A stretch of DNA of 64,000 nucleotides. Origin: Parachlamydiales bacterium (GTDB lineage: Bacteria; Chlamydiota; Chlamydiia; Chlamydiales; SM23-39). The position numbers and the translations under genes are program-made. The first letter of the stretch is position 1. Each line of letters starts with the position of its first letter. A model generated the notes under the pieces. The model was not told where the DNA came from and searched no databases. It was given only the letters and a program-made list of their open reading frames with translations. Of this stretch, positions 8,520 to 16,550 are shown one piece after another. The stretch is taken from NCBI GenBank assembly GCA_019694475.1, contig JAIBBX010000001.1, forward strand, positions 448,001 through 512,000. Direction: 5' to 3'.

Positions 8520-9500
8520 TTAAGCGAGCACTTCCTGAAGTGCAACTAAAATTCTTTCCTTGTTGGGAAGTGTCTCTCGTTCGAGCACTTTTGAATAAGG
8601 CATCGGCGTTTCCCTTTGGCAAACTCGTATGAGAGGGGCGTCGAGATCATCGAAACAGTGCTCCATGATTTGAAAACCCACTTCGGCAGAGATTCCTGCA
8701 AAAACATGGCCCTCTTCGACAATCACGCAGCGATGCGTTTTTCGCACCGAGGCTGCGACAGTTGCGATATCGAGGGGTTTAATCGTTCTAAGGTCGATCA
8801 CTTCGACTGAAATACCCTGTTTAGCCATTTCAGCTGCAGCTTCAATGCAATTTTTCAAAATGCGGCTGTAGGAAATGAGCGTCACATCTTTTCCCTCTTT
8901 GACCACTTTGGCTTTCCCAATCGGAACCAGATATTCTTCTGTGGGGATTTCCATCTTGTCCCCGTAGCTCAGCTCGCTCTCGAGGAAGATTACAGGATTG
9001 TTGCATCGAATCGCAGACTTTAAAAGACCTTTCGCATCATAGGCATTGCTAGGAGAAATAATGATGAAGCCTGGCAAGTTGCCATAAATGGCCTCTACGC
9101 AATGCGAGTGCTGGCAAGAGACTTGCGCAGCTGCCCCGTTCGGCCCCCGAAACACGATCGGCACATGGAATCTTCCATTCGACATGTAATAGGTTTTGCA
9201 GGCATTTGAAATCAATTGGTCCGCTGCAACAAAAGAAAAGTTAAAACTCATGAACTCAACAATCGGCCTTAGGCCTGTCTGGGCCGCTCCAATAGCCAGT
9301 CCTGCAAAGCCGTTTTCAGAAATAGGGGTGTCAATGACCCTTTCCGGGCCCCATTTGTCGAGCAGTCCCTTGGTCACTTTGTAGGCGCCGTTGTATTCAG
9401 CCACCTCTTCGCCCATAATGAAGACTCTGGAATCGCGAGTCATTTCCTCATCGATCGCCTGTCTGAGAGCTTCCCGGAATTCAACAGTCTGCATTCCCAT
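8520..9500 (-). CDS. pdhB: Pyruvate dehydrogenase E1 component, beta subunit
   Basis: Forms the alpha2beta2 thiamine-diphosphate-dependent E1 that decarboxylates pyruvate. The 326-residue sequence begins with the typical VEFREALRQAIDEEMTRDSRVFIMGEEVAEYNGAYKVTKGLLDKWG and contains DTPISENGFAGLAIGAA and the C-terminal transketolase domain (VIDLRTIKPLD, VIVEEGH). The start at 9500 directly abuts the pdhA stop and is preceded by GGAGG inside the pdhA end, so translation is coupled. Confidence 0.96.
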   Translation of the reverse strand: MGMQTVEFREALRQAIDEEMTRDSRVFIMGEEVAEYNGAYKVTKGLLDKWGPERVIDTPISENGFAGLAIGAAQTGLRPIVEFMSFNFSFVAADQLISNACKTYYMSNGRFHVPIVFRGPNGAAAQVSCQHSHCVEAIYGNLPGFIIISPSNAYDAKGLLKSAIRCNNPVIFLESELSYGDKMEIPTEEYLVPIGKAKVVKEGKDVTLISYSRILKNCIEAAAEMAKQGISVEVIDLRTIKPLDIATVAASVRKTHRCVIVEEGHVFAGISAEVGFQIMEHCFDDLDAPLIRVCQRETPMPYSKVLERETLPNKERILVALQEVLA

Positions 9501-10568
9501 TTATTGATCCTCCGGGGCGAAAACACCCTCTTCTAATGTGATTGGATCAGGCCACGGGCTCTCATCCGCAAATTTCATAGCAGCCACAACGATCTCTCTT
9601 TGCTCACTATCTATTCGCTTAAATTCTTCTTCTGTGAGCATCCCCGCCTCAATCAAAGCGTTCTTCAAAAATTGAATAGGATCCTTTTCACCCATGATGT
9701 CGGCCAATTCCTCTTTGGTCCGGTACAAAGCTGGATCGGAAATCGAGTGGCCCCTAAATCGTTCGGTCACAGCTTCTATGATAACAGGACGGCTCGTTTC
9801 AACGACTTCATGAAGGATATCTCTGAACATCGCATAGCAATCAAAGAAATTCATTCCTTCCACTGTGTAAGCTTTGATCCCATAAGCTTTCGCCATATTC
9901 TCAGCGATCGGCTGGAGAGCAACAGCCCTTTCAACGGCAGTTCCCATTCCCCATTGGTTATTTTCGATCACGTAGATGCACGGTAAAGACCAAAGGGCAG
10001 CTAAATTGAGCGATTCATGAACGGCTCCTTGAACCACGGCTCCATCGCCCAAAAAGCAAAAGCTCGCTTTATTTTTTTCTTTTAAATACTTGATGGTGAA
10101 GGCAGCGCCCGTTGCGATGGGAAGGTGCCCGCCTACGATCGCAAGGCCTCCCAGCATCTGCTTGGCATAAAGGTGCATGGAACCACCCCTTCCGCCTGCA
10201 TTTCCGGTTGATCTGCCATACAGTTCCGCCATAGCTTCATTCGGAGTCACTCCGAGCAAAAGAGCTAAGGCGTGGCATCGATAAGTCGTTGTGAACCAGT
10301 GATTGGGGCCTGCGGCAGCAAGGCAAGCTGCTTGAATCGCCTCTTGGCCCATGTAGGAGTGGTAAAAACCGCCCACTTTCCCATGCTGATAGGCTGACTC
10401 CCCTCTGATTTCGAAATTGCGAATGAGGAGCATTTTCGTAAGGAATTCAATGAGCTTGTCGCGGCCTAGCTCAGCCATCACTTGGCCAGGGTCGGCCTTA
10501 TAAAAATGATATTCCGGTTTCATCCTGGCACCTAGCTCAACAGTATCTGATTCAAATAGGATTGTCAA
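9501..10568 (-). CDS. pdhA: Pyruvate dehydrogenase E1 component, alpha subunit
   Basis: Binds thiamine diphosphate through the GDGAVVQGAVHESLNLAALW...ENN motif (starting near residue 190). Also visible are the family segments FYHSYMGQEA and RGGSMHLYA. The longest frame starts with TTG at 10568, overlapping the stop of the upstream lipoprotein gene (TTGA). An in-frame ATG at 10523 (protein starting MKPEYHFYK) follows an AGGTG and is an equally good start; I cannot decide between them. The gene heads the pdhA-pdhB-pdhC cluster. Confidence 0.95.
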   Translation of the reverse strand: MTILFESDTVELGARMKPEYHFYKADPGQVMAELGRDKLIEFLTKMLLIRNFEIRGESAYQHGKVGGFYHSYMGQEAIQAACLAAAGPNHWFTTTYRCHALALLLGVTPNEAMAELYGRSTGNAGGRGGSMHLYAKQMLGGLAIVGGHLPIATGAAFTIKYLKEKNKASFCFLGDGAVVQGAVHESLNLAALWSLPCIYVIENNQWGMGTAVERAVALQPIAENMAKAYGIKAYTVEGMNFFDCYAMFRDILHEVVETSRPVIIEAVTERFRGHSISDPALYRTKEELADIMGEKDPIQFLKNALIEAGMLTEEEFKRIDSEQREIVVAAMKFADESPWPDPITLEEGVFAPEDQ

Positions 10569-10738
10569 TAGGGCCCCTGTTGGTTGCCAGCTCCGCCAAT
10601 CCCTGGAAGGCCGTTGCCATAGCTTGGAACAACGTGGGGATTATTGGTCACCGGTACAGTTCTGAGATCGTCATCTGGATTATAAGCCTGGAAACACCCT
10701 GCTAAAGCCAAGAGCGTTAAGAACAAAAATCGAGACAT
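10565..10738 (-). CDS. Small predicted lipoprotein upstream of pdhA
   Basis: A 57-residue product starting MSRFLFLTLLALAGC, a textbook lipoprotein signal peptide with lipobox LAGC and the lipidated cysteine at position 15. The mature part is only about 43 residues, rich in Asn, Pro and Gly, with no domain I recognise. A longer frame starts at 10801, but its extra N-terminus is basic and would disrupt the signal peptide, so I choose ATG 10738. The stop overlaps the TTG candidate start of pdhA, so it may be cotranscribed with the pdh genes. Function unknown. Confidence 0.6.
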   Translation of the reverse strand: MSRFLFLTLLALAGCFQAYNPDDDLRTVPVTNNPHVVPSYGNGLPGIGGAGNQQGPY

Positions 10739-10837
10739 AAGCACCCTTTTTTTGCATCTCATCATACAGAAACCTACCAAAAAAGTTGAGGAAAAAGTCA
10801 AAATTCGGTCTACTAAACCCTATTTGTAGAGAATTTT

Positions 10838-11527
10838 ATGAAGCCTATTTTTTACGACACTGAGACCACTGGGGTAAAACCCGGGAAAGACCGGATCATT
10901 GAAATCGCCGCCTATGATCCGACCCATGAAAGACAATTTTGCACCTTCACCAATCCCGAATGCCCCATTCCAGCCGAATCGACAGCGATCACCAACATCA
11001 CCGACGATATGGTCAAAGATGCACCGCTCATCAAAGAAGCTCTTTCAGCTTTCGTTGAGTTTTGCCATGGCGAAGTAGTGCTGATCGCCCACAATAACGA
11101 CGCCTTCGACAAACTCTTTTTAGAGTTCGAATTCCAACGGGCGGGGCTCGAGATGCCCAAATGGATTTTCATCGATTCGCTCAAATGGTCGCGCAAATAC
11201 CGGAGCGATCTGCCTCGGCATAGCCTCCAATTCCTTAGAGAGGCATATGGAATCGAAGCAAATCAGGCTCACCGAGCGCTCGATGATGTGATTGTTTTGC
11301 ATAAAGTCTTTAGCCGAATGGTAGACGATTTAGAGATGAAGACCATTTTAAATCTCTTGAGTCAAACCGGGCAAATCCAGCGCATGCCTTTCGGAAAACA
11401 CGCAGGAAAGCTTCTCTCGGAAGTGCCGAAAGAGTATATTCGATGGTTAGCGAAAGAAGGGGCTCTGGACAAAAAAGAAAATGCGGCACTAAAAGAAACG
11501 TTCGAAAAACTTGGGGTTTTGGCATGA
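10838..11527 (+). CDS. DnaQ-like 3'-5' exonuclease with C-terminal DUF3820
   Basis: The N-terminal 170 residues are a DEDDh exonuclease: Exo I at FYDTETTGVKPGKDRIIEIAAYD, Exo II around LIAHNNDAFDKLFLEFE, and Exo III in HRALDDVIVLHKVF. Residues about 180-225 (QRMPFGKHAGKLLSEVPKEYIRWLAKEG) match DUF3820, often found behind such exonucleases. It resembles DNA polymerase III epsilon but is a stand-alone enzyme, probably for repair or RNA processing. A DnaQ paralogue also lies near this place in Chlamydia (CT261). The stop overlaps the next start by 4 bp (ATGA). Confidence 0.85.
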   Translation: MKPIFYDTETTGVKPGKDRIIEIAAYDPTHERQFCTFTNPECPIPAESTAITNITDDMVKDAPLIKEALSAFVEFCHGEVVLIAHNNDAFDKLFLEFEFQRAGLEMPKWIFIDSLKWSRKYRSDLPRHSLQFLREAYGIEANQAHRALDDVIVLHKVFSRMVDDLEMKTILNLLSQTGQIQRMPFGKHAGKLLSEVPKEYIRWLAKEGALDKKENAALKETFEKLGVLA

Positions 11528-12348
11528 ATATTGTGATCATTGGCTGCGGCTATATCGGCATGGAAGCTGCTGCCATTTGGAAAAAGAAAGGCTTTCACGT
11601 CACAACAACAACACGCAACCCTGAGAAATTAGACGCTCTTTCGAAAGTTTCTCAAAAATCGATCCTTCTGAAAGGCAATGATGAAGATGAGCTTATGCCC
11701 CTGATTGCAGACAACGACGCCATCGTCGTAACCATCGCTGCCGACAGTCCTGAACATTACGAAAGCGCCTATCTCAACACCTCGCAAATCTTACGCCACC
11801 TGGCTCTCGAAATGGACATGCCTCGCCATCTTCTCTATACAAGCAGCTCTTCCGTCTATGGCGATCACAAAGGGCAATGGGTCGATGAAACATCCCCTCT
11901 CCATGCCGCATCCGATCAAGGAAAAATCCTGATTGAGACCGAAAAGAACTACCTTTCTCTAGAAGAAATCGGCTGGAGCCCCTGCATTTTGCGGCTTGCT
12001 GAAATCTACGGCCCGGGACGCGAACTATCCAAAAGGGTCAAGCAGTTCCATGGCCACATCCTACCTGGCAGCGGGGATCATTACACGAACATGGTGCACA
12101 AGCAAGACTGCGCCGGAGCCCTTGATTATGCCTTGCGGCACCACCTAGAAGGAATCTTCAATTTGGCCGACGACGAACACCCCACCCGCAGAGAACTTTA
12201 CGATGCCGTTGCTCTCAAATTCCACCTGCCCAAAGTGAAATGGGATCCAACCCACACCTCGCTCCATACCGGGAATAAACGGGTCTCTAATCACAAAATC
12301 AAGGCCGAGGGGTTTGCCTTCCACCACCCCCACCGCTTGTTGGATTAA
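11524..12348 (+). CDS. NAD(P)-dependent epimerase/dehydratase-like protein
   Basis: A 274-residue extended-type short-chain dehydrogenase. It has a Rossmann glycine loop at the very N-terminus (VIIGCGYIGMEAAAIWKKKG), and LLYTSSSSVYGDHKGQWVDE supplies the serine of the active site and a YG pair. The later RLAEIYGPGRE and FNLADDEHPTRRELYDAV segments are typical of YeeZ-like sugar-nucleotide epimerase relatives. The start is ATG 11524, inside an ATGA overlap with the upstream exonuclease; a longer frame begins within that gene and would mask the glycine loop. Substrate unknown. Confidence 0.8.
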   Translation: MNIVIIGCGYIGMEAAAIWKKKGFHVTTTTRNPEKLDALSKVSQKSILLKGNDEDELMPLIADNDAIVVTIAADSPEHYESAYLNTSQILRHLALEMDMPRHLLYTSSSSVYGDHKGQWVDETSPLHAASDQGKILIETEKNYLSLEEIGWSPCILRLAEIYGPGRELSKRVKQFHGHILPGSGDHYTNMVHKQDCAGALDYALRHHLEGIFNLADDEHPTRRELYDAVALKFHLPKVKWDPTHTSLHTGNKRVSNHKIKAEGFAFHHPHRLLD

Positions 12349-12407
12349 GACTATCCCGATAAAATCGTAAAGTATTTTATTTAATATAAATAAAGTCTAT
12401 TTTTTTA

Positions 12408-12413
12408 TATAAT
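12408..12413 (+). promoter_or_regulatory. -10 box before Inc-like/protease operon
   Basis: A perfect TATAAT in a very AT-rich 88-bp gap, 23 bases before the ATG at 12437. No good -35 is visible at 16-18 bases. An AAAAAGGAAT Shine-Dalgarno follows, so this transcript would have a normal leader. Confidence 0.4.
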
Positions 12414-12436
12414 GTTCCTAAAAAAAAAGGAATATT

Positions 12437-13111
12437 ATGTCTTATTCTATCACAATAAAATCAGATTCGCCGATGGAAGTTCAGCATGGCCCGTACGCCG
12501 GCGCCGCACAAGCACCTTATAACCCTCAAATTGTCCATCAGCCAGCAGAATTTGCTCCCCCGCTTCAACAGGTTCGGATTAATGGATTTCATCCTCAGCC
12601 ACCCCGTCAAGAAGAAGGCGCATTCCTTAAACTATCAGCAAAAGAAGTTGCTCTTCTTGGTTTAGTTGTACCCGTTTATTATGCAGCGACATCTGTGCAA
12701 TCCTCCCTCGATATCAGCTTACAAACTCTTGGGATTGCAGCCGGGACACTGAGTGCAGCCGGAGCTGCAGTATACTATTCATCAACAGTGAGAAATGCTG
12801 TTTTAGCTACACCCGTCTGGGTCGGCCGTCAGGCATGGAGAGGCTGCGCAGGCGTTAGCAATTTTTTATGGAGTCATGGACGCGGGCTCTGTCAAGCAGG
12901 TGCTTGGGCATTCGGAACTGCAAAACATGCTTTTGGATCTGTTGGCAAGATTGGAACCGCCCTTGTTTCCACTGCTGCAAAAGTTGTAGGAGAAACCTCG
13001 AAAGGATTGGGAAATATTGTAGACGCTGCAGGAAACTTTAGCCCTGAATTGACCGGCCTTGCTCTGACTGGAGCTGCAGCTTATTACGGCTACTCAAATT
13101 GGGGGGAATAA
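12437..13111 (+). CDS. Inc-like hydrophobic protein, putative inclusion membrane protein
   Basis: I do not recognise a family for this 224-residue protein. The first 65 residues are Pro/Gln-rich and polar. They are followed by two closely spaced hydrophobic segments (about 72-90, VALLGLVVPVYYAATSV, and 97-118, LGIAAGTLSAAGAAVYY) and a weaker third near the C-terminus (LTGLALTGAAAYYGYSNW). There is no signal peptide. A bilobed hydrophobic hairpin without a signal peptide is the hallmark of chlamydial Inc proteins, which are secreted by type III secretion into the inclusion membrane; assignment here is by that pattern only. The next gene starts 3 bp after its stop, so the two form an operon. 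Confidence 0.55.
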   Translation: MSYSITIKSDSPMEVQHGPYAGAAQAPYNPQIVHQPAEFAPPLQQVRINGFHPQPPRQEEGAFLKLSAKEVALLGLVVPVYYAATSVQSSLDISLQTLGIAAGTLSAAGAAVYYSSTVRNAVLATPVWVGRQAWRGCAGVSNFLWSHGRGLCQAGAWAFGTAKHAFGSVGKIGTALVSTAAKVVGETSKGLGNIVDAAGNFSPELTGLALTGAAAYYGYSNWGE

Positions 13112-13114
13112 GAC

Positions 13115-14086
13115 ATGACACTGACAGCAGATTACTTAGAAACTCTTAAGGCAGATTTAGATAGTATCGGTTTTGCCTTCCAAGCTCAAGACGCTCAAGC
13201 CCCTTACAATCTGGATACTTTGGCTGATCGAATCCAGGCCGTTGGCGCAATCATTCATGAATATCCAGCACTTCAACTCCGATATACTGAAATCACACAA
13301 CAACTCGATGCGCTTCGAGTACCAATTTCATCCGAAAGATCAGAAGAAAAAGAAAACCCAGATCTTATTGTCGCAGACATGAATCAATACACAGGAAGAA
13401 GAGGCATGGATGCGTCTGCGTGCACATCCTGCGCTGCAGCTTTCATTCGAAATGTATTGAGAGGTAACCCTCTTTCAATTGCTACAATCCAATCCTGCAT
13501 TCGGCAAGGCCAAGCGGCGCACGACCAAGCTTCAGCAAGGGTTGTGAGAGGAGCAAATGCCAATCTTTCTGCGATAGACGTTTTAACGCACGGCGATCTG
13601 AATCTTCGCTCAGCAGGGAGACCAATATCAGGCAGAGTGAAATCGACGGCACCTCAAGAATATAGAAACATCATGCGAGGGCTGGAGCGAGGCAGGGCTG
13701 CGATTCTAACCAAAGCCCCCTACTCTTCTGCAATCATCCGCAGAGAAAACGACTATGTGTATTTCGATTCGCACGGAGAGCCGGAAACAGGAAATCGAGC
13801 CTTTATTCGTACGTTTAGATCCGAGGAAGATCTATGCGGGTATTTAGCACACAAATATGGCTATATCGATTTTGATGATGTTGATTTTGATATTGCAACA
13901 GGCCAAGACAATCCGAATATGTATGAGCTAACTTTTGTGGAAGCGGCTCAAATTCAACAGCCTCGCTCCTGCATCCGATCGGTTGCTACGAGAATCTTCC
14001 AAATCGGAAGAGCTATCTGGAACCATCCGGTTGCCGCTGCTGTCACTGCCGCTGCGATTGGCGCATCGTGGATTGCTTTAACCTAA
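13115..14086 (+). CDS. Putative cysteine protease/deubiquitinase resembling herpesvirus tegument protease (peptidase C76)
   Basis: 323 residues without a signal peptide. The middle (about 88-255) follows the layout of the herpesvirus large-tegument-protein N-terminal protease: a Cys at the head of a helix (SACTSCAAAFIRNVL, Cys103 or Cys106), then AIDVLTHGDLNL (154-165) matching an LDxILxxGDxLY-like box. A variable stretch follows, then a strand ending in the histidine motif YVYFDSHGEPETG (His220, with Asp218 next to it) and a helix (SEEDLCGYLAHKYGY). The C-terminus has a hydrophobic segment (VAAAVTAAAIGASWIAL) that could anchor it in a membrane. This is pattern resemblance, not a database hit. 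Coupled to the Inc-like gene upstream, it could be an effector acting on host ubiquitin. Confidence 0.5.
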   Translation: MTLTADYLETLKADLDSIGFAFQAQDAQAPYNLDTLADRIQAVGAIIHEYPALQLRYTEITQQLDALRVPISSERSEEKENPDLIVADMNQYTGRRGMDASACTSCAAAFIRNVLRGNPLSIATIQSCIRQGQAAHDQASARVVRGANANLSAIDVLTHGDLNLRSAGRPISGRVKSTAPQEYRNIMRGLERGRAAILTKAPYSSAIIRRENDYVYFDSHGEPETGNRAFIRTFRSEEDLCGYLAHKYGYIDFDDVDFDIATGQDNPNMYELTFVEAAQIQQPRSCIRSVATRIFQIGRAIWNHPVAAAVTAAAIGASWIALT

Positions 14087-14413
14087 CTTGTTGTAATCGC
14101 GCAGCGTCGAAAGATCCTCTTCAAGCTTTGACAAGTTTTGTGAACTTTCATTTTTGATGTAGGCATTATAGTCTGTTTCCACAAGCGATTCTTGCTTAGT
14201 GATTCCAGGCCGTTTGATTTCTTGAACAGCAGAGCGAATCATGCCGAGGGCCTGATCCATGACCCCTTTAAAGTGAGTCTTTTCTTCGGAATCTCCGTCT
14301 TTATAGCCATCCAAGGCATTCATAAACTTGATCGCATTGGTATCTAGCTGTTCTTGATAGGCTTGAATTGACGGTTGTTCAGGAAGTTCCTTCCCTTCGC
14401 CCACTTTTGTCAT
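14078..14413 (-). CDS. Hypothetical small helical protein
   Basis: 111 residues, charged, predicted mostly helical, with no signal peptide, membrane segment or motif I know. Its ATG overlaps the stop of the upstream gene by 4 bp (ATGA, 14410-14413). Its 3' end overlaps the convergent protease gene by 9 bp. Together with the next two genes it forms a minus-strand operon of lineage-specific proteins. Confidence 0.55.
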   Translation of the reverse strand: MTKVGEGKELPEQPSIQAYQEQLDTNAIKFMNALDGYKDGDSEEKTHFKGVMDQALGMIRSAVQEIKRPGITKQESLVETDYNAYIKNESSQNLSKLEEDLSTLRDYNKLG

Positions 14414-14670
14414 ATTTCCCTCGTCTCTTGCTCTAAACGGATCGCATGTTCTTTTAAAATGGAGGCTGCTTTGGGATCTTTGGGATGCTTCAAATACCGA
14501 ACCACATCGTTATGCAGCATTTCGGCCTCTTCTGCCACTTTCCCCCCGATGAGCGCTGCGGTCTTCAAGATGTCTCTCATCTTTATCTCGACTGCGTTTC
14601 TAGCATCAGGACGGAAGAGATCTTTGAAAAGATCCCTCAATTCCTCTCCCATTTTCCCATACAGGTCCAT
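14410..14670 (-). CDS. Hypothetical small helical protein
   Basis: With the start at ATG 14670, which lies 7 nt after the stop of the upstream 613-residue gene, the product is 86 residues (MDLYGKMGEELRDLFKDLF...). The open frame extends to 14799, but that would overlap the upstream gene by 122 bp; an intermediate ATG exists at 14757. The sequence is amphipathic helical (KTAALIGGKVAEEAEMLHNDVVRYLK). It is unrecognised, and similar in size and style to its downstream partner, so they may act as a pair. Confidence 0.5.
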   Translation of the reverse strand: MDLYGKMGEELRDLFKDLFRPDARNAVEIKMRDILKTAALIGGKVAEEAEMLHNDVVRYLKHPKDPKAASILKEHAIRLEQETREI

Positions 14671-14677
14671 GGGATTC

Positions 14678-16519
14678 TCATCCCACACTGCTATTTTTTT
14701 GACAAGAGGCAATGAATTTTCTTTGAGCAAGAATGAGCGATTTGAAACTTTGTTCATTTTTGATGAATCTGAGTACCTGCTCTTCTTCGAGTTGCTCAAG
14801 GTAAGAATGATGACGGTGGCAAAGAGCTCTTTGCACGAGGTGGCACAGGAAGGGGGCTGCCGAAAATTCCTCTACAAGGATCTTGCTGATCGCTCTAAAG
14901 CCAGCTACCGTATCGGAATCTTGCAGAGCAAGACCGATTTTAAGGGCGACAGATGGCCAATCTTCAAGTTCCTGGAAGTAGGTTTCATCGACCCAGATAT
15001 CATCCTGGACAGGGATATTATAGAGAAATCCTTGAACCATTCCCCGAATGCAATCTAGAGTGCCGCGGAATTCTCCGATCCGGTTCTCAGCAATTGCGGC
15101 AAAGTCCTTGATGAAGTTGCGGGCATGGTCTCTTCCATCGTAGAAAAAGGCTTTTCCTTGAGAAATAGCCTCGGAAAAGGATTGATTTCCACGGACTGCC
15201 ACCCATTCGCCGCTTAAAGAAAGAAGAGCTCTAAAATCGCTTTGCGAAATAGAGCCTGGGCAAAGAAGCCGCAATTTTTTTCCGTGCGGCTGAATTGTAA
15301 CAACGTGCCGTTGGTCCTGAAAATAGACTTCGATGGTGGAAACGCCCAAGTCCCAAACTAAAATCGATTTACCCTCTTTTTGCTGCTTTTCATAGAATCC
15401 GATAAACCAGCCAATATCAGGAACGCATAAATCGATGTCTGCGGGGTCATTTTCAAGCGATTTCAGTAAAGAATGCAAATAGATCGCGCCTCCAACAGGA
15501 GATGTCAAATATGCCAAATAGAAGCGGTTTTCTTTGACTCGCCAAAACTTGAGATGCTCGTTTTGCACATCTTCCCATCCAGCTAGGCAGGGCCTGCGGG
15601 TCAAAATCCCCTTTTCAAGGAAATGAAGACCCAAAGAATAATTGCCAGACTTTGGATGGAACCGGCTCGATTCCACAAATCCGTACTCTCCAACAAACTC
15701 GAATTTAGGCATCGGCTGGTCCGATTGCATTTTTTCAAGCGCTTGTTTCAGCTGAGCCGTCTCAGGATAGTAAGTCGGCAATTGAAGGATGAGATCAGAA
15801 TCTCTCAGACAACGCAATCCTTCTTCTGGGATCAAACTAATGGGGCAGTCATTCTGGTAAGGAATCAAGATTGCATTTTCAATCATTGGAAGTTGAAAAT
15901 CTTCGGGAACAAACGCTATAAAGCGCAGCTCTACATCCGGCAGACGGGCTTTTAACAGCCGATATACTTCCCCGCCTGCTATAAAATCTCCTTGGCCGTC
16001 ATTCATCACCCAAGTGAAGAGCGTGACTTTTCCCCTTGCGGGCACTTTGGAGTATAGGCTAAATATTGCGCGAGCAGCAGCTTGTCTTTTTAGGCTGGGC
16101 AACCCTGAAAAGTTGGGTTTTATCTGCGAAGTTGATGGATGATCTTTGAGATAAAACCTTGGGAGGCCTCGATACACTCTCGGATAAGTCCGGGTCAGCC
16201 CAAGTTCGATAAAATCTTTTGGAGGAAATGCTTCCAACAAAGTTTTTTCGAGATGAACAGGTTCTTTCTCTACGAATAAGTGTTGATATCGTTCAATGAT
16301 TTCATGAAGAGGCCATTGAGAATTTTGAGGCAAATCCTCCCATAGCTCTTTGAGTTTAGGGTTGACCCCGCTTTCCGCAAACTGCTTTTCGCAATTGCGC
16401 GATAAGAGCTCAAGCAGCTCTGTGTAAAACGCACCTAACTTCGGACCCTGGCTTTTTTTCGTCACAAAATTCCAATAAATAAGAGTAGGCTCATAATCGA
16501 TTTTTGAGCCCTTTGTCAA
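14678..16519 (-). CDS. Large uncharacterised protein with glycosyltransferase-like C-terminal half
   Basis: 613 residues if the TTG at 16519 is used. No ATG is found near the N-terminus, and the TTG overlaps a TTGACA, so the true start may be further in. There is no signal peptide. The middle begins a Rossmann-like part (GKVTLFTWVMNDGQGDFIAGGEVYRLLKARLPDVELRFIAF), and a later segment (GEWVAVRGNQSFSEAISQGKAFFYDGRDHARNF) recalls the nucleotide-sugar-binding half of GT-B glycosyltransferases and of EarP-like proteins. It lacks enough of the EarP pattern and is much longer, so I do not assign it. It heads the operon with two small helical proteins. Confidence 0.5.
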   Translation of the reverse strand: MTKGSKIDYEPTLIYWNFVTKKSQGPKLGAFYTELLELLSRNCEKQFAESGVNPKLKELWEDLPQNSQWPLHEIIERYQHLFVEKEPVHLEKTLLEAFPPKDFIELGLTRTYPRVYRGLPRFYLKDHPSTSQIKPNFSGLPSLKRQAAARAIFSLYSKVPARGKVTLFTWVMNDGQGDFIAGGEVYRLLKARLPDVELRFIAFVPEDFQLPMIENAILIPYQNDCPISLIPEEGLRCLRDSDLILQLPTYYPETAQLKQALEKMQSDQPMPKFEFVGEYGFVESSRFHPKSGNYSLGLHFLEKGILTRRPCLAGWEDVQNEHLKFWRVKENRFYLAYLTSPVGGAIYLHSLLKSLENDPADIDLCVPDIGWFIGFYEKQQKEGKSILVWDLGVSTIEVYFQDQRHVVTIQPHGKKLRLLCPGSISQSDFRALLSLSGEWVAVRGNQSFSEAISQGKAFFYDGRDHARNFIKDFAAIAENRIGEFRGTLDCIRGMVQGFLYNIPVQDDIWVDETYFQELEDWPSVALKIGLALQDSDTVAGFRAISKILVEEFSAAPFLCHLVQRALCHRHHSYLEQLEEEQVLRFIKNEQSFKSLILAQRKFIASCQKNSSVG

Positions 16520-16550
16520 TATAAATTTCTATTTGTCAGCGAAAAAAATT

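Noticed and set aside
14678..16519. EarP (EF-P rhamnosyltransferase) for the 613-residue protein
   Set aside because: Only a short GT-B-like segment matches the idea; length and N-terminal part do not fit, and no efp gene is adjacent.
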